Positions 37,691 through 50,453 of a stretch of DNA of 64,000 nt are shown in pieces. Under the pieces are notes generated by a model. It had not been told where the DNA came from, did not search any database, and worked only from the letters and a program-made list of their open reading frames with translations. Source of the stretch: Batillaria attramentaria (taxonomy: Eukaryota > Mollusca > Gastropoda > Batillariidae); NCBI GenBank assembly GCA_018292915.2, contig JACVVK020000087.1, positions 1,140,001-1,204,000 of the forward strand, in the 5' to 3' direction. Numbering within the stretch: the first letter of the stretch is position 1; each line of letters begins with the position of its first letter. The translations under genes were made by a program, and so were the position numbers.

Positions 37691-37877
37691 CTTTAATCAG
37701 AAAAGGTCAAAAAGTATCAATTCGCACAATCCATCTACACGTATTTACGTCTCGGCAAAGTGTGCACGCACACACACATACATATTTCACCAGCCCTGAC
37801 TGGGGTCAACCAGGAACAGTTAACAGTTTTAACAGTTTTTAACAGCAACCAACCTGTCAGTGTCTATGTTACTCACT

Positions 37878-37978
37878 CTACACCCATTCCAGCTGATGAC
37901 ATGCAAAAGAGATGGAATGACCCAGAAGGCACAAGCCTGCAATATGGCCGAACATGCCCCATCTGCGCTTCTCTGGGT
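37878..37978 (-). CDS. MGST3: MGST3 last exon: TM4 and stop
   Basis: 101 nt after a CATAG acceptor, phase 1 in. DPEKRRWGMFGHIAGLCLLG then HSISFACHQLEWV and TAG; the family has SKR.RG..G and FQHLGWV here. No C-terminal extension comparable with the KSGLGSGPKCCH tail of mammals. Confidence 0.9.
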
Positions 37979-40349
37979 CTATGGACACAACGAAAAACAT
38001 GATGAAGGAAATGATATCGTATACAATACACACCTGTTGGCCACTAAACCCACTTGAGCTGGTGGCAAGCGAATGAAATCGAGTGGCCGAGGAGAAAGAG
38101 CTCGGCTAAGTGAACGCCAGCCCCCCACCTCCGCTTCTCCGGATCTGATCATACAAACACAGAGGTAAACGAACCAATGGAAGTGACCATGGGCATTTAC
38201 ATAAAACGATGTACATGTAACTCAGGAATCAGAACTGAACATCTGCCAATGAGTTTTGCAGTTCCAAGGACTATTCTGATGAGAAAGCGAACGCATAAGG
38301 CACAGGTTGAAACCAGTTATGATCTATTTCTCTTGAAAAGAGAAACTAGAAAAATGAACACCTTGTACCTGTACCCCCATCTGCCTATGTGCTTAGTTGA
38401 ACGTAACAATGTCAAGGCAGAACAAGGTTGTTTGTGTTGTTGTTGCTGTTGTTCTTTTAAAATAATATAAACAACTTTAGCATTGAAAATACAGCCGAGC
38501 CTATCACATTCAGACATGTATATATACGAACAGCATTCAAAGTACAGTCAGTTTTGTTCTCAGACGGTGGTCCCAAGCATCATCTTTATCAACAAGAGAC
38601 ACTATAGAATTATATACATGTATATCAATCAAAGATTCAAATTATCAATCGATCAAGAAGAAGAGGAAGAATCAAATCATCTGCTGAGAAAACTCAAGGC
38701 ACAAGACAGACACAAGAAGACAAGCCCGAACGACTGACACATCATCTTACCCCCAGTGTAGTAGCCGAGTGCGTACGCCACCCGACTTATGAGGTACACC
38801 ATTCCAGCAGCAGCAGACAGTCTCTGTGAACACGGAAACAGACAAACTGTAAGTAAAACATTCAGCTCTATACAGTCAAATAGCTTTTTAAATGTGATAA
38901 CTGAACCTGATAGAAAAAAAATTCCATGCCACACTCTTTGGCATAAATTATGATGTAGTGTGGCTGTATACTGGTAGTGGTATTGCTCAAGTCCTTGAGG
39001 TACGTATTTGCACAACTCACATTTGAGAAACGCTGTGAATGACATATTTTACAAGTAAGATTTTCCTGACCTGTTTTCAAAATTGAGTTATAATGCCAAA
39101 ATGCCATGACCCTGACCGTAAGATGAACATATATATATATATATATATATTTATTTTCAAGAAGAAAAGAAAGACCCATGCAATAATTTTACGTGCATCA
39201 CAAGCGCACAACAACTGCACTACACAGATGCAAGATTATTTAGGTAACAGTATTTTGAAACTCAGTATGTTCTGCACAACATACAGGGTACTGAAGACCG
39301 CCAACGAACAGCAGGAGAAGGAACCGTGCCTCATTCTCCAGCCTGAAAAACAACAGGCACAGGTAAGGAGACTACAAACCTATGAACCAAGGCACATAGT
39401 TAGATAAAGGAAACCCGATGAAAAGAGACCTGTACCTTCATCAGCAAATGGAATACATCATCATCCACATGGAAAAATTGCAGGAGTCAATTTTTGACAA
39501 CTTTGAGATATTACTGCAGTCTAACAGTACATTATTTTGATAATAATAATATGGGTATTACATGGACACCCTCTCACCAACAGAAGCTCAGGTAATCCAA
39601 ATAAAAAAGACAAACATTAGTTTAAAAAAAAAAAACCAAGAAGAAAAATCACACATACAAACAAACAAAAAACCCAGAGAAATGAGCGTCTCTGAGCTGG
39701 CATAACCACTATGGAGAGACAACTGCTGCTCGTATGAGAAGGATCAGCTAAGGTGGTCTAAGTTTTAATAGGATATCCTTTCCAAAAAAACCAACATATT
39801 TCATATAGTCCTGTGTGCGCTTACGTGTTCTGGTGTGCTCTCTGAATGCAGTTGAACTCCTTGTTGGAACTGTACATCTCTGGGTACTGAAACATACAAA
39901 ATGTTCGCATGTAACTGAAGGACAAAAATGGTACACTACAGGCATTGAAATGCAGGTCTCATAGCACAAATTGATCTGCAACAGTGGATTTTCCTGCAAT
40001 GAGTCAGTGAAATCAGAGCTGCTTAGTACTTCACTGATATGGAATTCCCCAACCCACGTAAAAAAACAAAAAACAATAACAACAACAAACAAAAAAAAAC
40101 TTTCTTGTGATCAGCTGTCACACAACACATACACACACACAGCCAAGACACACACGACAACATACGCACACACACGAGACAAGAACAGATAAAAAGAGCA
40201 TAGCGTCTTACTGGAATGTCAAATCGTTTGCGGGCACGTCCGACGTTGATTGCCAACCACATGTTGAGGAAAGTGTTGCCAACACAACCAACCATCACCA
40301 CATAGCCGTAGTCCTCCGGCAACATGCTGGCAAACTTGGACAAAACCAT
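37878..40349 (-). CDS. MGST3: Microsomal glutathione S-transferase 3, five coding exons
   Basis: Integral membrane MAPEG enzyme (glutathione transferase/peroxidase activity, eicosanoid-related) expected in the ER or outer mitochondrial membrane. Coding exons: 40212-40349, 39825-39886, 39285-39342, 38751-38823, 37878-37978. Phases 0,2,0,1 match throughout and total 432 nt, 143 residues plus stop; human MGST3 is 152. Signatures in order: LPEDYGYVV and LAINVGRARKRFDIP (TM1 and loop), FNCIQRAHQNT joined to LENEARF (the MAPEG core RAHQNTLE), FLLLLFVGGLQYP (TM2), ISRVAYALGYYTG (TM3), then DPEKRRWGMFGHIAGLCLLG (TM4). Most of these exons are too short to be seen as ORFs and were found by matching the family and checking splice sites. 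The start is the first ATG in the exon beginning at 40375; an in-frame alternative MLPEDYG lies eight codons in. Confidence 0.93.
38751..38823 (-). CDS. MGST3: MGST3 exon: TM3 (YALGYYTG)
   Basis: 73 nt, phase 0 in and 1 out, CACAG acceptor and GTAAGA donor. RLSAAAGMVYLISRVAYALG then YYTG, the MAPEG RVLYAYGYYTG motif. Confidence 0.93.
39285..39342 (-). CDS. MGST3: MGST3 exon: LENEARF and TM2
   Basis: 58 nt, phase 2 in and 0 out, TTTTCAG acceptor and GTATGT donor. LENEARFLLLLFVGGLQYP corresponds to LEVYPPFLFFLAVGG of the family. Confidence 0.88.
39825..39886 (-). CDS. MGST3: MGST3 exon: YPEMYSS...CIQRAHQNT
   Basis: 62 nt, phase 0 in and 2 out, TTTCAG acceptor and GTAAGC donor. Encodes YPEMYSSNKEFNCIQRAHQN plus a split Thr, nearly identical in pattern to vertebrate MGST3. 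Confidence 0.92.
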
Positions 40350-40375
40350 GACTGAAGGAGGATTCGGAAGTATCA
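40212..40375 (-). CDS. MGST3: MGST3 exon with start codon (coding 40212-40349)
   Basis: CAG acceptor at 40376-40378, 26-nt 5' UTR, ATG at 40349, 46 codons to RFDIP, GTAAGA donor. First transmembrane helix plus the basic loop GRARKRF. Confidence 0.9.
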
Positions 40376-41438
40376 CTGAAATTGAGGGAGAACACAAAAA
40401 TTACCAAGAATTTTCAAAAGAACTGGCTACAGAAACAACCTCTGTGGTGGGAGATGTGGATGCAAATTACTTTGTAAACAATCAAGTCTATCAGTGTGGC
40501 AGAGTGATTAAAATCTGTATGAGTGAGTGGGTGAATGAATAAACTATTAAAGAGAAAGATAGAGATACACTGTGTTTAATATCAATGCAGTTAGTAACAG
40601 TAAACTGACTAGGCATTTGCAGTTATCAGACTCTGAGAAATTTTTCAAACCTTGTTAAGATTCCAATTACGCAGAGTGATTTTCCAGCTCTTGATTTTCT
40701 GATATCAGATATGAAGATAATCAGTCGGTGCTTGCTCTTTTCCCACCTGTTCTAGTCAAACTGATGCCGTTTCAAGGTTGGCCTAATATTTATAGCCGTT
40801 TACGTTCATGACATGTTTGTTACATCTTGCATCATGCAGTTTATTTTGGAAACCTTTCAAGGTAGACCCAAGTGACTCACTAGGGCACTTCGCTGCTTTC
40901 CACCGTCATTCATGGTTGCATGAGAAACAAACTGACTCAATGTGTTCAAAATCCATATCGACTGAAGGCCACTTTAAAACCCAAACCGAAACGTGATAAA
41001 AGCAAACATCATGGTCCGTGGGTACCATTGAGCCTGGTCCGATTCGTGGCAGACATCCCAGCACCTGTGCATTCACTTGCACTTTTCGCTGAAATTTTGT
41101 TTGAATCTACATCATTACTACTGCCTGCAATACTCGAAAATCAGTAGCAAGTATTCGTAATGAAAATAGCGGAGAAGGCACGTTCGGTTTCATCTCCAGT
41201 ATCAGATTTGGGAGTCAAGGCCATGAGGAATGTTACTAGGAAGCGAGAGCGCATACAAGCATGCACCCGACCAAGGTCGCATGGGTGGACTTTGGGACTA
41301 CGCAGTATCTTCACGGCCCAAAGCAGGCATGCACAATCCTATTCAGATGGCACACGCGAAAAAAGAATAACACGCTGTCAAGTCTCTGAGACAATCAGCT
41401 CGAGGAAACCCGCAAGGTTCCTAAAATTTGACACTTAC

Positions 41439-41522
41439 CACACCGGCCAAGAGGAAAGGACGCGCACTGCAACAAATGACAAGGTGAAGTAACTCCGCCG
41501 ATTTCCCAAGTTTGATCGACAT
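41439..41522 (-). other. Candidate MGST3 5' exon with a 28-codon upstream ORF
   Basis: A strong donor (GTG/GTAAGT) ends an exon at 41439. Upstream of it runs ATG at 41522 then MSIKLGKSAELLHLVICC and ten more codons. If joined to the acceptor at 40375, the next codon is TGA, closing the frame 23 nt before the MGST3 ATG; that would make it a uORF. It could instead be a first exon of something I do not recognise. Confidence 0.35.
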
Positions 41523-41724
41523 GATTGCCTCCCTTCCAATGTGGGCGTGACCCCAAGCACCTTCCGAAACATGCAAGAGGGGCTTTTTATGTCAAACACT
41601 GTATCTTGTGCCAAACAGAGGCAATGTGCAGTCCCGTGTGTACAATTACACTGGAAAAGGGACAGTTCATGGTTTCCTCAGAAACAGGACTGTTTTATTC
41701 TGAATACTCACTACTGAACAACGT

Positions 41725-41792
<68 letters not shown>

Positions 41793-42820
41793 AAGCCAAA
41801 GTTTGCTGGCAACAAACCAGCAAACCAAACAACACCAAGCCTATAGCTAGGCCATTTTCTGCTTTTGTTAATCCGCCCCAGTCTCTCTATGAATCTCATT
41901 TCCAAGAAATTGCAACAGTGGAATAAAACACCACGCCACACACTGCATGAAAGTATACATATTTTTATTATTTCTCAGTCAGCATTTTGCATTTTGAGAG
42001 TAGCCATGCAGATAAATCAAAGTCGCCAGGAATCACCAGACGGGAGAATGGCAGATGACAATCATGGAATGTCTGGACATTAACGTAATTATATAAGTAC
42101 AAAAAAGTTTGATACTGGGCTTCAATATGGAATGTATACATAGTCTTGGCAAAGATTGAACAAAAGCAACAAAAAAAACTAAAACAAAATAAACATAAAA
42201 TGTCAACATAGATGCCCCAATTTGAATGCATGCCTATATTATTATGTCTTTATAAACGTGTTTAACATCAACAGAAGCAGATATGAAGGTATGATAAATA
42301 TATATCTACAAATGAATACAAGAACTAAGCAGAAAACAAGGAGTAAACATATTACTTGAAAATTTCTGCCTGATACAATTCTTGAAAACATTCACAACAC
42401 TTGAAAATTTTATAATTAATTAAAACATTCCATGTGCAGTTAAATTATAGCTATTTAAAATCATCTCTTTGTTGTATCTTCAAGTAATTGTAAGTGATAT
42501 GATTAAAAACCCCTGATTACAGTCAAACTGAGATTGTAGCATTTGAAGGCAGATCGAAAGGCTTCTTTTTTTCAAAAGCAGTTTCATCTATAAAGTAATG
42601 CTTTTTGCTTTTTGCATTAATTTATAGCTGAAACTGCTTTTCGTGCTTTACGTAGCATGCAACAACAGTGAAGTTTTCCGCTAAAAGATGAAGATCTGTA
42701 TAGATCAGTATTTCCGTCACCAAAAAGCTGGACAAACCACTTGATTTTTAAAAAAAAAAAAAAAAATGAAAGGCTGCGAAAAGATAGCTACTTCTTGTGC
42801 AAAGCAGAATGCTCAAAGTA

Positions 42821-43001
42821 CAGTCGAACCTGCCAAGGCGGTCACCTGTATAAGCCAAACCACTGTCTAACCTGGTCACCCCAGAGGATCCCCTGACACA
42901 CTAGCTGTTGACATGACACCCTGGATAACCACGGTCACCCTGTCGTAAGGTGGTCAGTTTGACCCAGTCCCTTGGGTGACCGCCTTACACAGGTTTGACT
43001 G
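42821..43001. mobile_element. TA-flanked MITE (Tc1/mariner type)
   Basis: TIRs start CAGTCGAACCTG on the left and CAGTCAAACCTG on the right (reverse complement), and share AAGGCGGTCACC further in, about 29 bp in all. TA dinucleotides lie at 42819-42820 and 43002-43003. A truncated relative lies at about 48536-48645. Confidence 0.75.
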
Positions 43002-43074
43002 TATCACACACACACACGCACACACACCATTTCACAACCAGAGGAAACTCTATAAAAACTATACGTTTATAAAA

Positions 43075-43523
43075 AATAAAAGCGACACAAAAGGGACAGA
43101 AACCACTTGGTTTGAACGAAAAGCCGTAACATAACCCTCTGAACTTTTTTCACACACAATCCATGGTCCTGTGTCACCAAAGGATGGGTGTTGTGATTGC
43201 TAATTTTCACTATTCTTTTTTGTTCTTTTCTGCCCAACTTTTTTTTTTTTTTTTCACACACAGTCCATGGTCTTCTGTCACCTAAGGATGGGTGTTGTGA
43301 TAATTTTACTATTTTTTCTGGCCCTTTTCTCGCCCACCGTTTTTTTTTTTTTTTTTTTTCCCGCGCCGTGTATGTCAGTACGTCCGCAGAGTTACCTTTT
43401 GCTTGTTTGTTGAAGTTATGTCCCATTTGTTTATGTCCTGAAGAAGGCGTAAGCCGAAACGTCGACCTGTGCCGTCCTTTGTCAAAGTTAAGTGGTTTCT
43501 GTCCCTTTTGTGTCGCTTTTATT
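43075..43523. mobile_element. Penelope-like or related inverted-repeat fragment
   Basis: Arms 43075-43108 and 43490-43523 are a perfect 34-bp inverted repeat (contains AAAAGCGACACAAAAGGGAC). Between them are two tandem copies of a roughly 105-bp unit with AAGGATGGGTGTTGTG. A motif CCTGAAGAAGGCGTAAGCCG then AAACGTCG lies at 43437-43464. Long ORFs over this region on both strands come from poly-T/A and the repeats. Confidence 0.5.
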
Positions 43524-44261
43524 TGCTTAACTTGTAACCACTTCGCAGTCATTACCGTTTCCGTTTCTATACGTTTATATCTATTTTGTTTCCATATTTA
43601 TCTCCTACTGAAAGAAACACTCCATTATATAAACCACAACAATCGTATAGATTACACTTGCATTTAACTAAATCTTGACATGGATTTGCTACTGCGCTAC
43701 AACTACATAACACAGATACAGCATACTCAGAAAATGTTCTTTAGCCGAAACAAAATACATACGGAATACCACAGAAGAAAAGAATACAACGTGCCCAAAA
43801 TTATTTCAAACTGAAGCAAAAGCAAAAGACATTACCATGGACACTCAGGAAAACAAAATATATAGACATTTAGCAACCAATACAATATACCTACACAAGC
43901 ATAACTTATAAACAAATTGGCAAACTCTATAGCAGGCCCAGCTGTCTGTGGAGCTTTTCTAAACAAGTTTAATTCTTTGCTCACAGAAACACCAGTGAAG
44001 ACATTCTGAGCTGTAAAGAAAATGTTTCAACCTAAAAGCAGAGTTACAACTTTCCATGGCAATGCCAGCTCATTGCATTTTGATGTTTGAACATGTATTA
44101 GCTGTTTTACAGAAACCAACTGTATAATGTAGGAATTCATATTTTAACATATGATTAACCTGATCTTATCACTGAGGGATTATTTTGTTGTGTTTTGTTT
44201 TTGTTCTGTGTGTGTGTGGGGGGGGGGGGGAATACTGATGGTTACACCTTACAATTTTTTT

Positions 44262-44320
44262 AAAAAACTACTTTATTGTCCCTTTCCGGAAATTTGGGCC
44301 GCGGTGCAGCGCCACCCAAT
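44262..44320 (-). mobile_element. Tail fragment of SINE family 4
   Basis: ACTACTTTATTGTCCCTTTC and GGTGCAGCGCC match 5175-5255. Within the likely MAGUK 3' UTR. Confidence 0.5.
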
Positions 44321-47212
44321 ACCTATCCTTCCTTTTTTTTTCTCTCTCTCTTTTTTTTTTATTACAAATTTGAATGCATATGCACTCCTGCTACATTAGA
44401 TATATGGCATGGCAAGCAGACAGGGGGAAAATTTGTACCAGTGGCAAATGCTGAGCCACACTCGGCCAAGCCAATACCAAAATACATGTAACACCAACAG
44501 AACTGCCACATCGGACCACCATTTCTCAGAGAATATACAGTGTTTTGGTATAAGGGGAAAGTTACATGTTCTTGAGCCCTTTAAGTAAGGCAAGATCAGT
44601 GCTTGAGATCAGGAAATGAATGGCGCCTTCCCACCACCAACTCAGCGACCTGACAAAGTCAAAATACTGAAAGTCTGGGTGAAAATCCCTTCTGTTAGTC
44701 AGGGCACTTTATTTTTCTGTCACTGGTGCCCAGTATTTTTTTTTTTTAAATCTGACCTGACAGCAAGTTTTAAGTTATGTAAATAAAAATATTAAACAAA
44801 AACTTTGAGTACCTTTGAATTACATTCATTCCCCCCCCCCCCACCCCCCATGTTTACAGCTTGGAATGTTTGACACAAACTTCAGCTTCACAGCAATCTG
44901 TTTACTTTTAATTAAAAAAAACAAAAACAACAACAACAACAACAACAAAAACAAAAAAAACACCACAGCAACACAAACTCTGACCTGTGAAATGAAACGA
45001 CAAACTGAAATGTTTGTCAAGAAATGCCCTATCAGGACTTTCTTGTGTGATTTGTTTTCCCAAAACACACCAAAAATTACACTAAGAGTAGAACTAGTTG
45101 GCGGCTTTTAAACAGAAAACAACTCACTGTCATACAATATGGTCAAACCCTTGACATAAGCAGAACAGGTTTTACACAGGGACTGATGCTGTGATGAAAC
45201 AATACAGAGCTAGAAACGAGAAAAAATATGTACACTGTACTAACTTCCATACATTTTACGTTATAGCCAGTCTGTATTGGCATGCATTCTGATAAAAGAA
45301 GCAGTGAAAAGCAGTGTACAAAATAAATGATATAGATTAATATTGTACATGTGTATGGGGATTACACATGAATTGTTGACGTTTAACATGTGAAAACAGA
45401 AATCATGCACACAACATTCAAGACCGGTGTCATCCCTACACAGCCTATTTGTACCATCTAACACATGTAAGATATCAGATTACATATTCATACATGAGGG
45501 GGGCACATCTTGTAGATTAAGCTCTGGACCATGAGCTCAGTCCAGTATGACGCTGTATTTACATGTAAGAGAATCTTGAGTTGTGTGCCCCCCACAGAAA
45601 GTAAGGCCACTTCAAAGTCCTTAAATAGTTGCAAAAGCATACAAGTGCATGTAAGTTGAGGACGACGCACACCCAAGTCTGATGAGGGAAAACAACTTTT
45701 CCACAAGTAACAAGAGTGGTCAGTTACCAGCAGGAACAGTTATGAATGGAGAAATATGTTTCACATGTGTACTTCAGCCTACATTTGCAACATCTTTTGT
45801 TTCCCTCCGTAAAACCAATCTTCTTCATCACTGCCCCAAACTAGCACACAGTAATTTTCAACTGCTTAAGCATATGGCTACACGACTGCCAGTCAGCATG
45901 TTGCTGTACTCGGCTGGTTGCTGGTGGGCAGGGGTTTTTTCCGCACACGCAGCCTGCGGCGTTGCAAGGTTTGGGCAGTGATTGGTCAATTGGCTGTACA
46001 GGGCTGCCTGTGGCTAGCTGGCTGCTAGGAAAAATAGGACGGCTTTCTATTGCCGCACCGGCACCGGCATGGGGGAATATGCCAGCTGGCCGCCAGCAGT
46101 TTAATTAGGGTTTCCAGCCCTGCAAGTGCCGATCCTGGCAACGTGTAGCAGCCGCTCTTAGAAGTCCTGCCACACAGGTGGGTGTGTGGATGGTACAAGG
46201 TTCAATGTCCTCCAATAATGGGGGAGCATTCGAGAAAGGTCAGTGAAAACTGTGGCCCTGTCCAGATACAAATACATCGTACATGTACATGACCATCCAA
46301 TCAAGAGACTCGTGTTCAGCCACATGAAACACGCCTCACCTGGCACTGTAGTTAAAATTTCATCAACACTCCAAATGCTTGATTTACTGTACACAAAAAA
46401 AATGCTTGGCTCAAAGGTATGGCAATAAATGCTTGCATAGGCACTTGTAACAAATGTAAACGCCTCGAAATTTTACTGAGAAACAACAACAAACTGTTAT
46501 CCCAAGTTCAGCTGCCAGAAGACTTTAACCACATATCTGCAAGTGTCTGAGGTGCAAATCCCACTGTGTGATGAAGTCGGGAGATGCCACAGATAAACAG
46601 GCCTGCTATCTCTTTAAATTTGAAAAGAAGAACAATGAAAAAGCAGCTGTGGACTAGTGACACCTGAACTGAGTTAACGGAACCATACAATTTTTCTTGA
46701 CCCAGCTTAACAGCAAGGGCTTACCATTCTGCTTTTGCTAACAATGTTTATTCATAACAAATCATTTCATTTGACAGTATTCCATACTAATGCAGTGTTT
46801 TGGCACTTCTGCCAACTGGGGTTGATGGGAGGACGTTTTCAGGCTTCACGGTTTTTTGTCCACAGCAAAGGGTGAATTAAAATAACAGGGAGCATTTGAA
46901 ATCTGTCTGTGCATGTACACATTTCCACCCTGCCAAAATTCAAACCTAGGACCTTGTGATGTCGAGCCCAACGCTCAACCAAACACCCCCTTCCCTTTCA
47001 CACATCACAAAATTCACACATGGATCTGCCCCAACTATACAGTACCTGACAAAAACAGCACACAAGTTTTTTGGTTGTTGGTTTTCCTGAGGATCTTCAT
47101 AGGACTTGACACTAATGGAGTGGAGAGTTCAGACTACAACCTGTGTATGAACTTAGAACTGGACGAGGTCATGAATATAAATTCTACCGCTGGAACTGAA
47201 AGCTTCAAACTT

Positions 47213-47392
47213 CTACTCGTCCTTCCACTCAACTGGGATCCACTTCGCACCACGATGCAGCGAGTTGATTCGCTCGAGGACGTACATGTAGGTCGTATCG
47301 AAGTCGTCATTCACGATGGAGTCATCGAAGTAGCCACGGTAAATTTTTTCAATCTCTCTGCTCTCTCTCACTGTCTCAATAAACTGCTCCTC
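47213..47392 (-). CDS. MAGUK exon 14: end of GK-like domain and stop
   Basis: 59 codons plus [23 protein letters not shown] then [12 protein letters not shown] and [10 protein letters not shown], the characteristic p55 C-terminus (QWVPVSW). The 3' UTR follows to lower coordinates. Confidence 0.94.
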   Translation of the reverse strand, partial: EEQFIETVRESREIEKIYRGYFDDSIVNDDFDTTYMYVLERINSLHRGAKWIPVEWKDE

Positions 47393-48974
47393 CTGCAAAG
47401 AGATCAAATAAAATCAATAAAGAAATGGATAAACATTACCGACATGTGCAAAGTTCCACACGCAAATGTATGCTACGTGCTTCGTAACATAACTTGGAGA
47501 ATTATGAATACTAACCCAGCACCAATTTGCTCAAACCATAACCCTCAATCTCCACCGACCGATATCTTACAGACTTTGCAGTCCACAAAAAAAAAAAAAA
47601 AAAAATCCTACAGCGACTATAGCTAAACTGCGAATAAGCTTTAAGTTGCTATTTTGCTTTACATGTACCATTTTCCATGGAAACATTTGGAAAAACAACA
47701 ACAAAACTGGAGTGTTTTCAGTCCATACAAACAGTGAACATGGTGTTTTTCTGTGTGTCTCATGTGACATGAGGCGAAAACTTCCTTTTGCCCTATTTTT
47801 TCCAGAGCGTGTTTCGAGTTGTTTTTCACATTTGTCCGAACAAAAACATCTCGCATGTGTCATGAACCTAAGCAGCACGTGTATATTTACCATGAATAGT
47901 TCATTCACACTCGGACGTGACGACTGCAAAAGAGAGAGAAAATCTGTATCACCCACAATCTAACATAAAAAATCTTCTTCTTTTTTTTTAATAGACATCA
48001 CCAACAATAAAACCAAAGGATTCACACTGGGGCAATCACAAAGACAATGCTGGGGAAGACTTCTCATAGAGGGGGTGGACCAGTGTTCCCTGTGATTTGA
48101 AAATACAAGGGTCCTTGGGACCCTCTCTCTCAGTATTTCAAAGGGTCCTTGGGACACTCTCTCTCCGTATTTCAAAGGGTCCTTGGGACCCTTTCTCCAT
48201 ATTTTAAAGGGTCCTTTTGTAAATTTTAATGGGGCCATGGTCAAAAGTCAAAACCATTTGTTGTTTACAAAAGCATTCAAGTAGGAGAGATGTATGTGAA
48301 TTGTACCGTGTCAGCCACAGTGAATCCACAAGGTGATGAACCCGGACACTTACCAAATAGCGCATTATGAGAGACCAAAAATGTGCGTACCCTGTGTCGC
48401 ACTGTTCTCAAATTTGTGCATCAATTTAAGAGTTTTGTGCGTAAATGTACGCTAACCTGTGTGTAATCGGTCATCGGGAACACTGGTGGAACACGATTGG
48501 GCTTTTCTGAGCACAGAGATGTCATCTTGAAGTAAGGTAAACTGAACTTAACTGACCCCTGCATAATGTGGTCACCTGTGTTAGAAAACCCCTGTCTTAT
48601 CCCTTGATGGTTGCCCTAGACAACACTACAGGTTTGACGGTATACAACAGTGACATAAAACTTTTTCTCAGTGAACACAAAACAGCCTTGCGTTTATTTT
48701 ACAGCCCCCAAAACCCACGTTGACGCAATAATAAGTGACACCTACCCTTGATCGATGCTTTTTCGAGCCTTCAATCCGCATCTTGTAAAACTCAAACATC
48801 ACTTTGAGTGCCTCAACACTGGGGGAAGCAATGAAGATGATGAAAGGCTGGAAGTCTGGTGATTTGATCACTTTTAATGCCTGCAAACAAAAGGTGGACA
48901 TGTACATGAGTCAGAGTGATTACTTTTCTGTTTTCAGTCCTAGTTTTCTGCTACTTCAATTTTCATTGACAAAG

Positions 48975-49041
<67 letters not shown>

Positions 49042-50421
49042 GGGGGTGGATGGGGGGGATATTTTGGGTTTCCTCCCTGTTTCTGTTCTCTCTTTTCTTT
49101 TCTTCGTTTTTTCGATTCTGGGGTGGGGAGTCAATTTTACAACAAGAAATGACTTTCTTTTCTCAGAAATGAAACACAATTCTTATCACCGCGCCACCCC
49201 CCCCCCCCCCCCCTTCCACACACACACCCACCCTCTAGTCCACTGGAACCACCTCCACACTCATCTAAACACCCAGAAACCCACCCACCTACTACACACA
49301 CACACAAACAGGCAATCCTAGATGTATTACACTGCACAGGTCTGTCCATTTCTCCATGGGACTCCATATTCTGCGCAGTAGGTGTCAACTGAAAACCCAA
49401 TGCAGAATGCCTCCAGAACTAACAAAGTGCAGCTTCTCAAGACAAAGATAAAGCATGTAATCATCCTTACAGCTGGGCTGACGGCCATCACGCACACTTT
49501 TCCCGTCTTGATGATCGCGCGAACTGTGCTGAACTTGATTCCGTACAGTTCCCCACCGTACTCCCCGTAGTCGAGGAATTTGTTTTCTCGGATCTCCTTT
49601 TCCATCGTCTCTCGGTCGGTGTAAAAGTATCCACGCCCGTCGATGTCTTTATCACCCATTGGTTTTGTAGTATCTGTAAAACAAAATATGATTGGTGGAA
49701 TAATCATCTGAAGACAGGGCTGGTAATGAACGATGCGCCCTGTCACTTGTCCAGAAACTGAATGGCTTATTATAGTCGTTAACGTTACATGACACACACA
49801 AATTATTTATCTAAGAGATTTTTTTTCTAAACACTAGAAGACACAAGCATTTACACCTTCTAGACACAGAACTGGTGAAGAAAATTTGGGGTGTGAATCC
49901 AACCATTCAAGTAATAAAACTGATTTTTTTCTTCTAATGGAAAACACATTTGTCTCCATGGAAATTTCAGTCTTCAAAAATCTTGGTTCCAGACACAGTT
50001 CTGATGCCTGATGTAAAACCTATCGCCCCCAAACTCACATGGAATGGCAGCCTGGAATCGCCGTGGGTGTTCCTTCACAAGTCTGTTTATCAAAGAGCGT
50101 TTGCCAACCTTCCGTGCTCCAACAAGGGCCAGTACTCTTGTGTGATAGTTGGATAAAGTTACTTCCTCATACACCTTGATGTCACAGTCATCAAACTCTG
50201 ACAAAAGAAAGCATGCAAAAGTTGAGTACTTGATTCACGAAGCAGAACAAAAAAAAGCAGATGGAGAGATACTTTTTGAAGGTTTGATACAGCTAGACTA
50301 GTGTGTAACAGAAATTCTCGTTTTTCATAAACCATGAATAATTAACACTTGCACTGTCACTGACTCAGTCTTTGAGATAAGGCTCTGAGAGCATCCACTC
50401 AAACTAAGTTACACACATGCA

Positions 50422-50453
<32 letters not shown>

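Larger units (their letters stand above)
32971..37877 (-). other. MGST3 3' flank (possible long 3' UTR) with repeats
   Basis: About 4.9 kb without a credible gene. A minus-strand AATAAA lies at 32971-32976 and could end a long MGST3 3' UTR, but nearer sites are equally possible. It holds two related inverted-repeat elements (33372-33784 and 37076-37520), a dispersed repeat shared with 12.0-12.4 kb (36893-37690, interrupted), and about 100 bp shared with 38.48-38.64 kb. ORFs at 34822-35112 and 35210-35503 match nothing I know. Confidence 0.35.
41960..47212 (-). other. Probable MAGUK 3' UTR / downstream flank
   Basis: AT-rich sequence without credible ORFs between the MAGUK stop and a minus-strand AATAAA at 41964-41969. 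Other AATAAA matches occur in between, so the real cleavage site is not known. It contains a MITE (42821-43001), a Penelope-like fragment (43075-43523), a LINE/SINE tail (about 44262-44320), a degenerate tRNA-like SINE head (minus, about 46920-46985), and a GC-rich patch at 45900-46170 that I cannot assign. Confidence 0.4.

Noticed and set aside
43067..43667. ORFs of 161 and 156 codons on opposite strands
   Set aside because: Both cross poly-T/A runs and the inverted-repeat element; no conserved domain.
46913..47626. 237-codon plus-strand ORF
   Set aside because: It is antisense to MAGUK exon 14 and its flanks; the opposite strand has the conserved protein.
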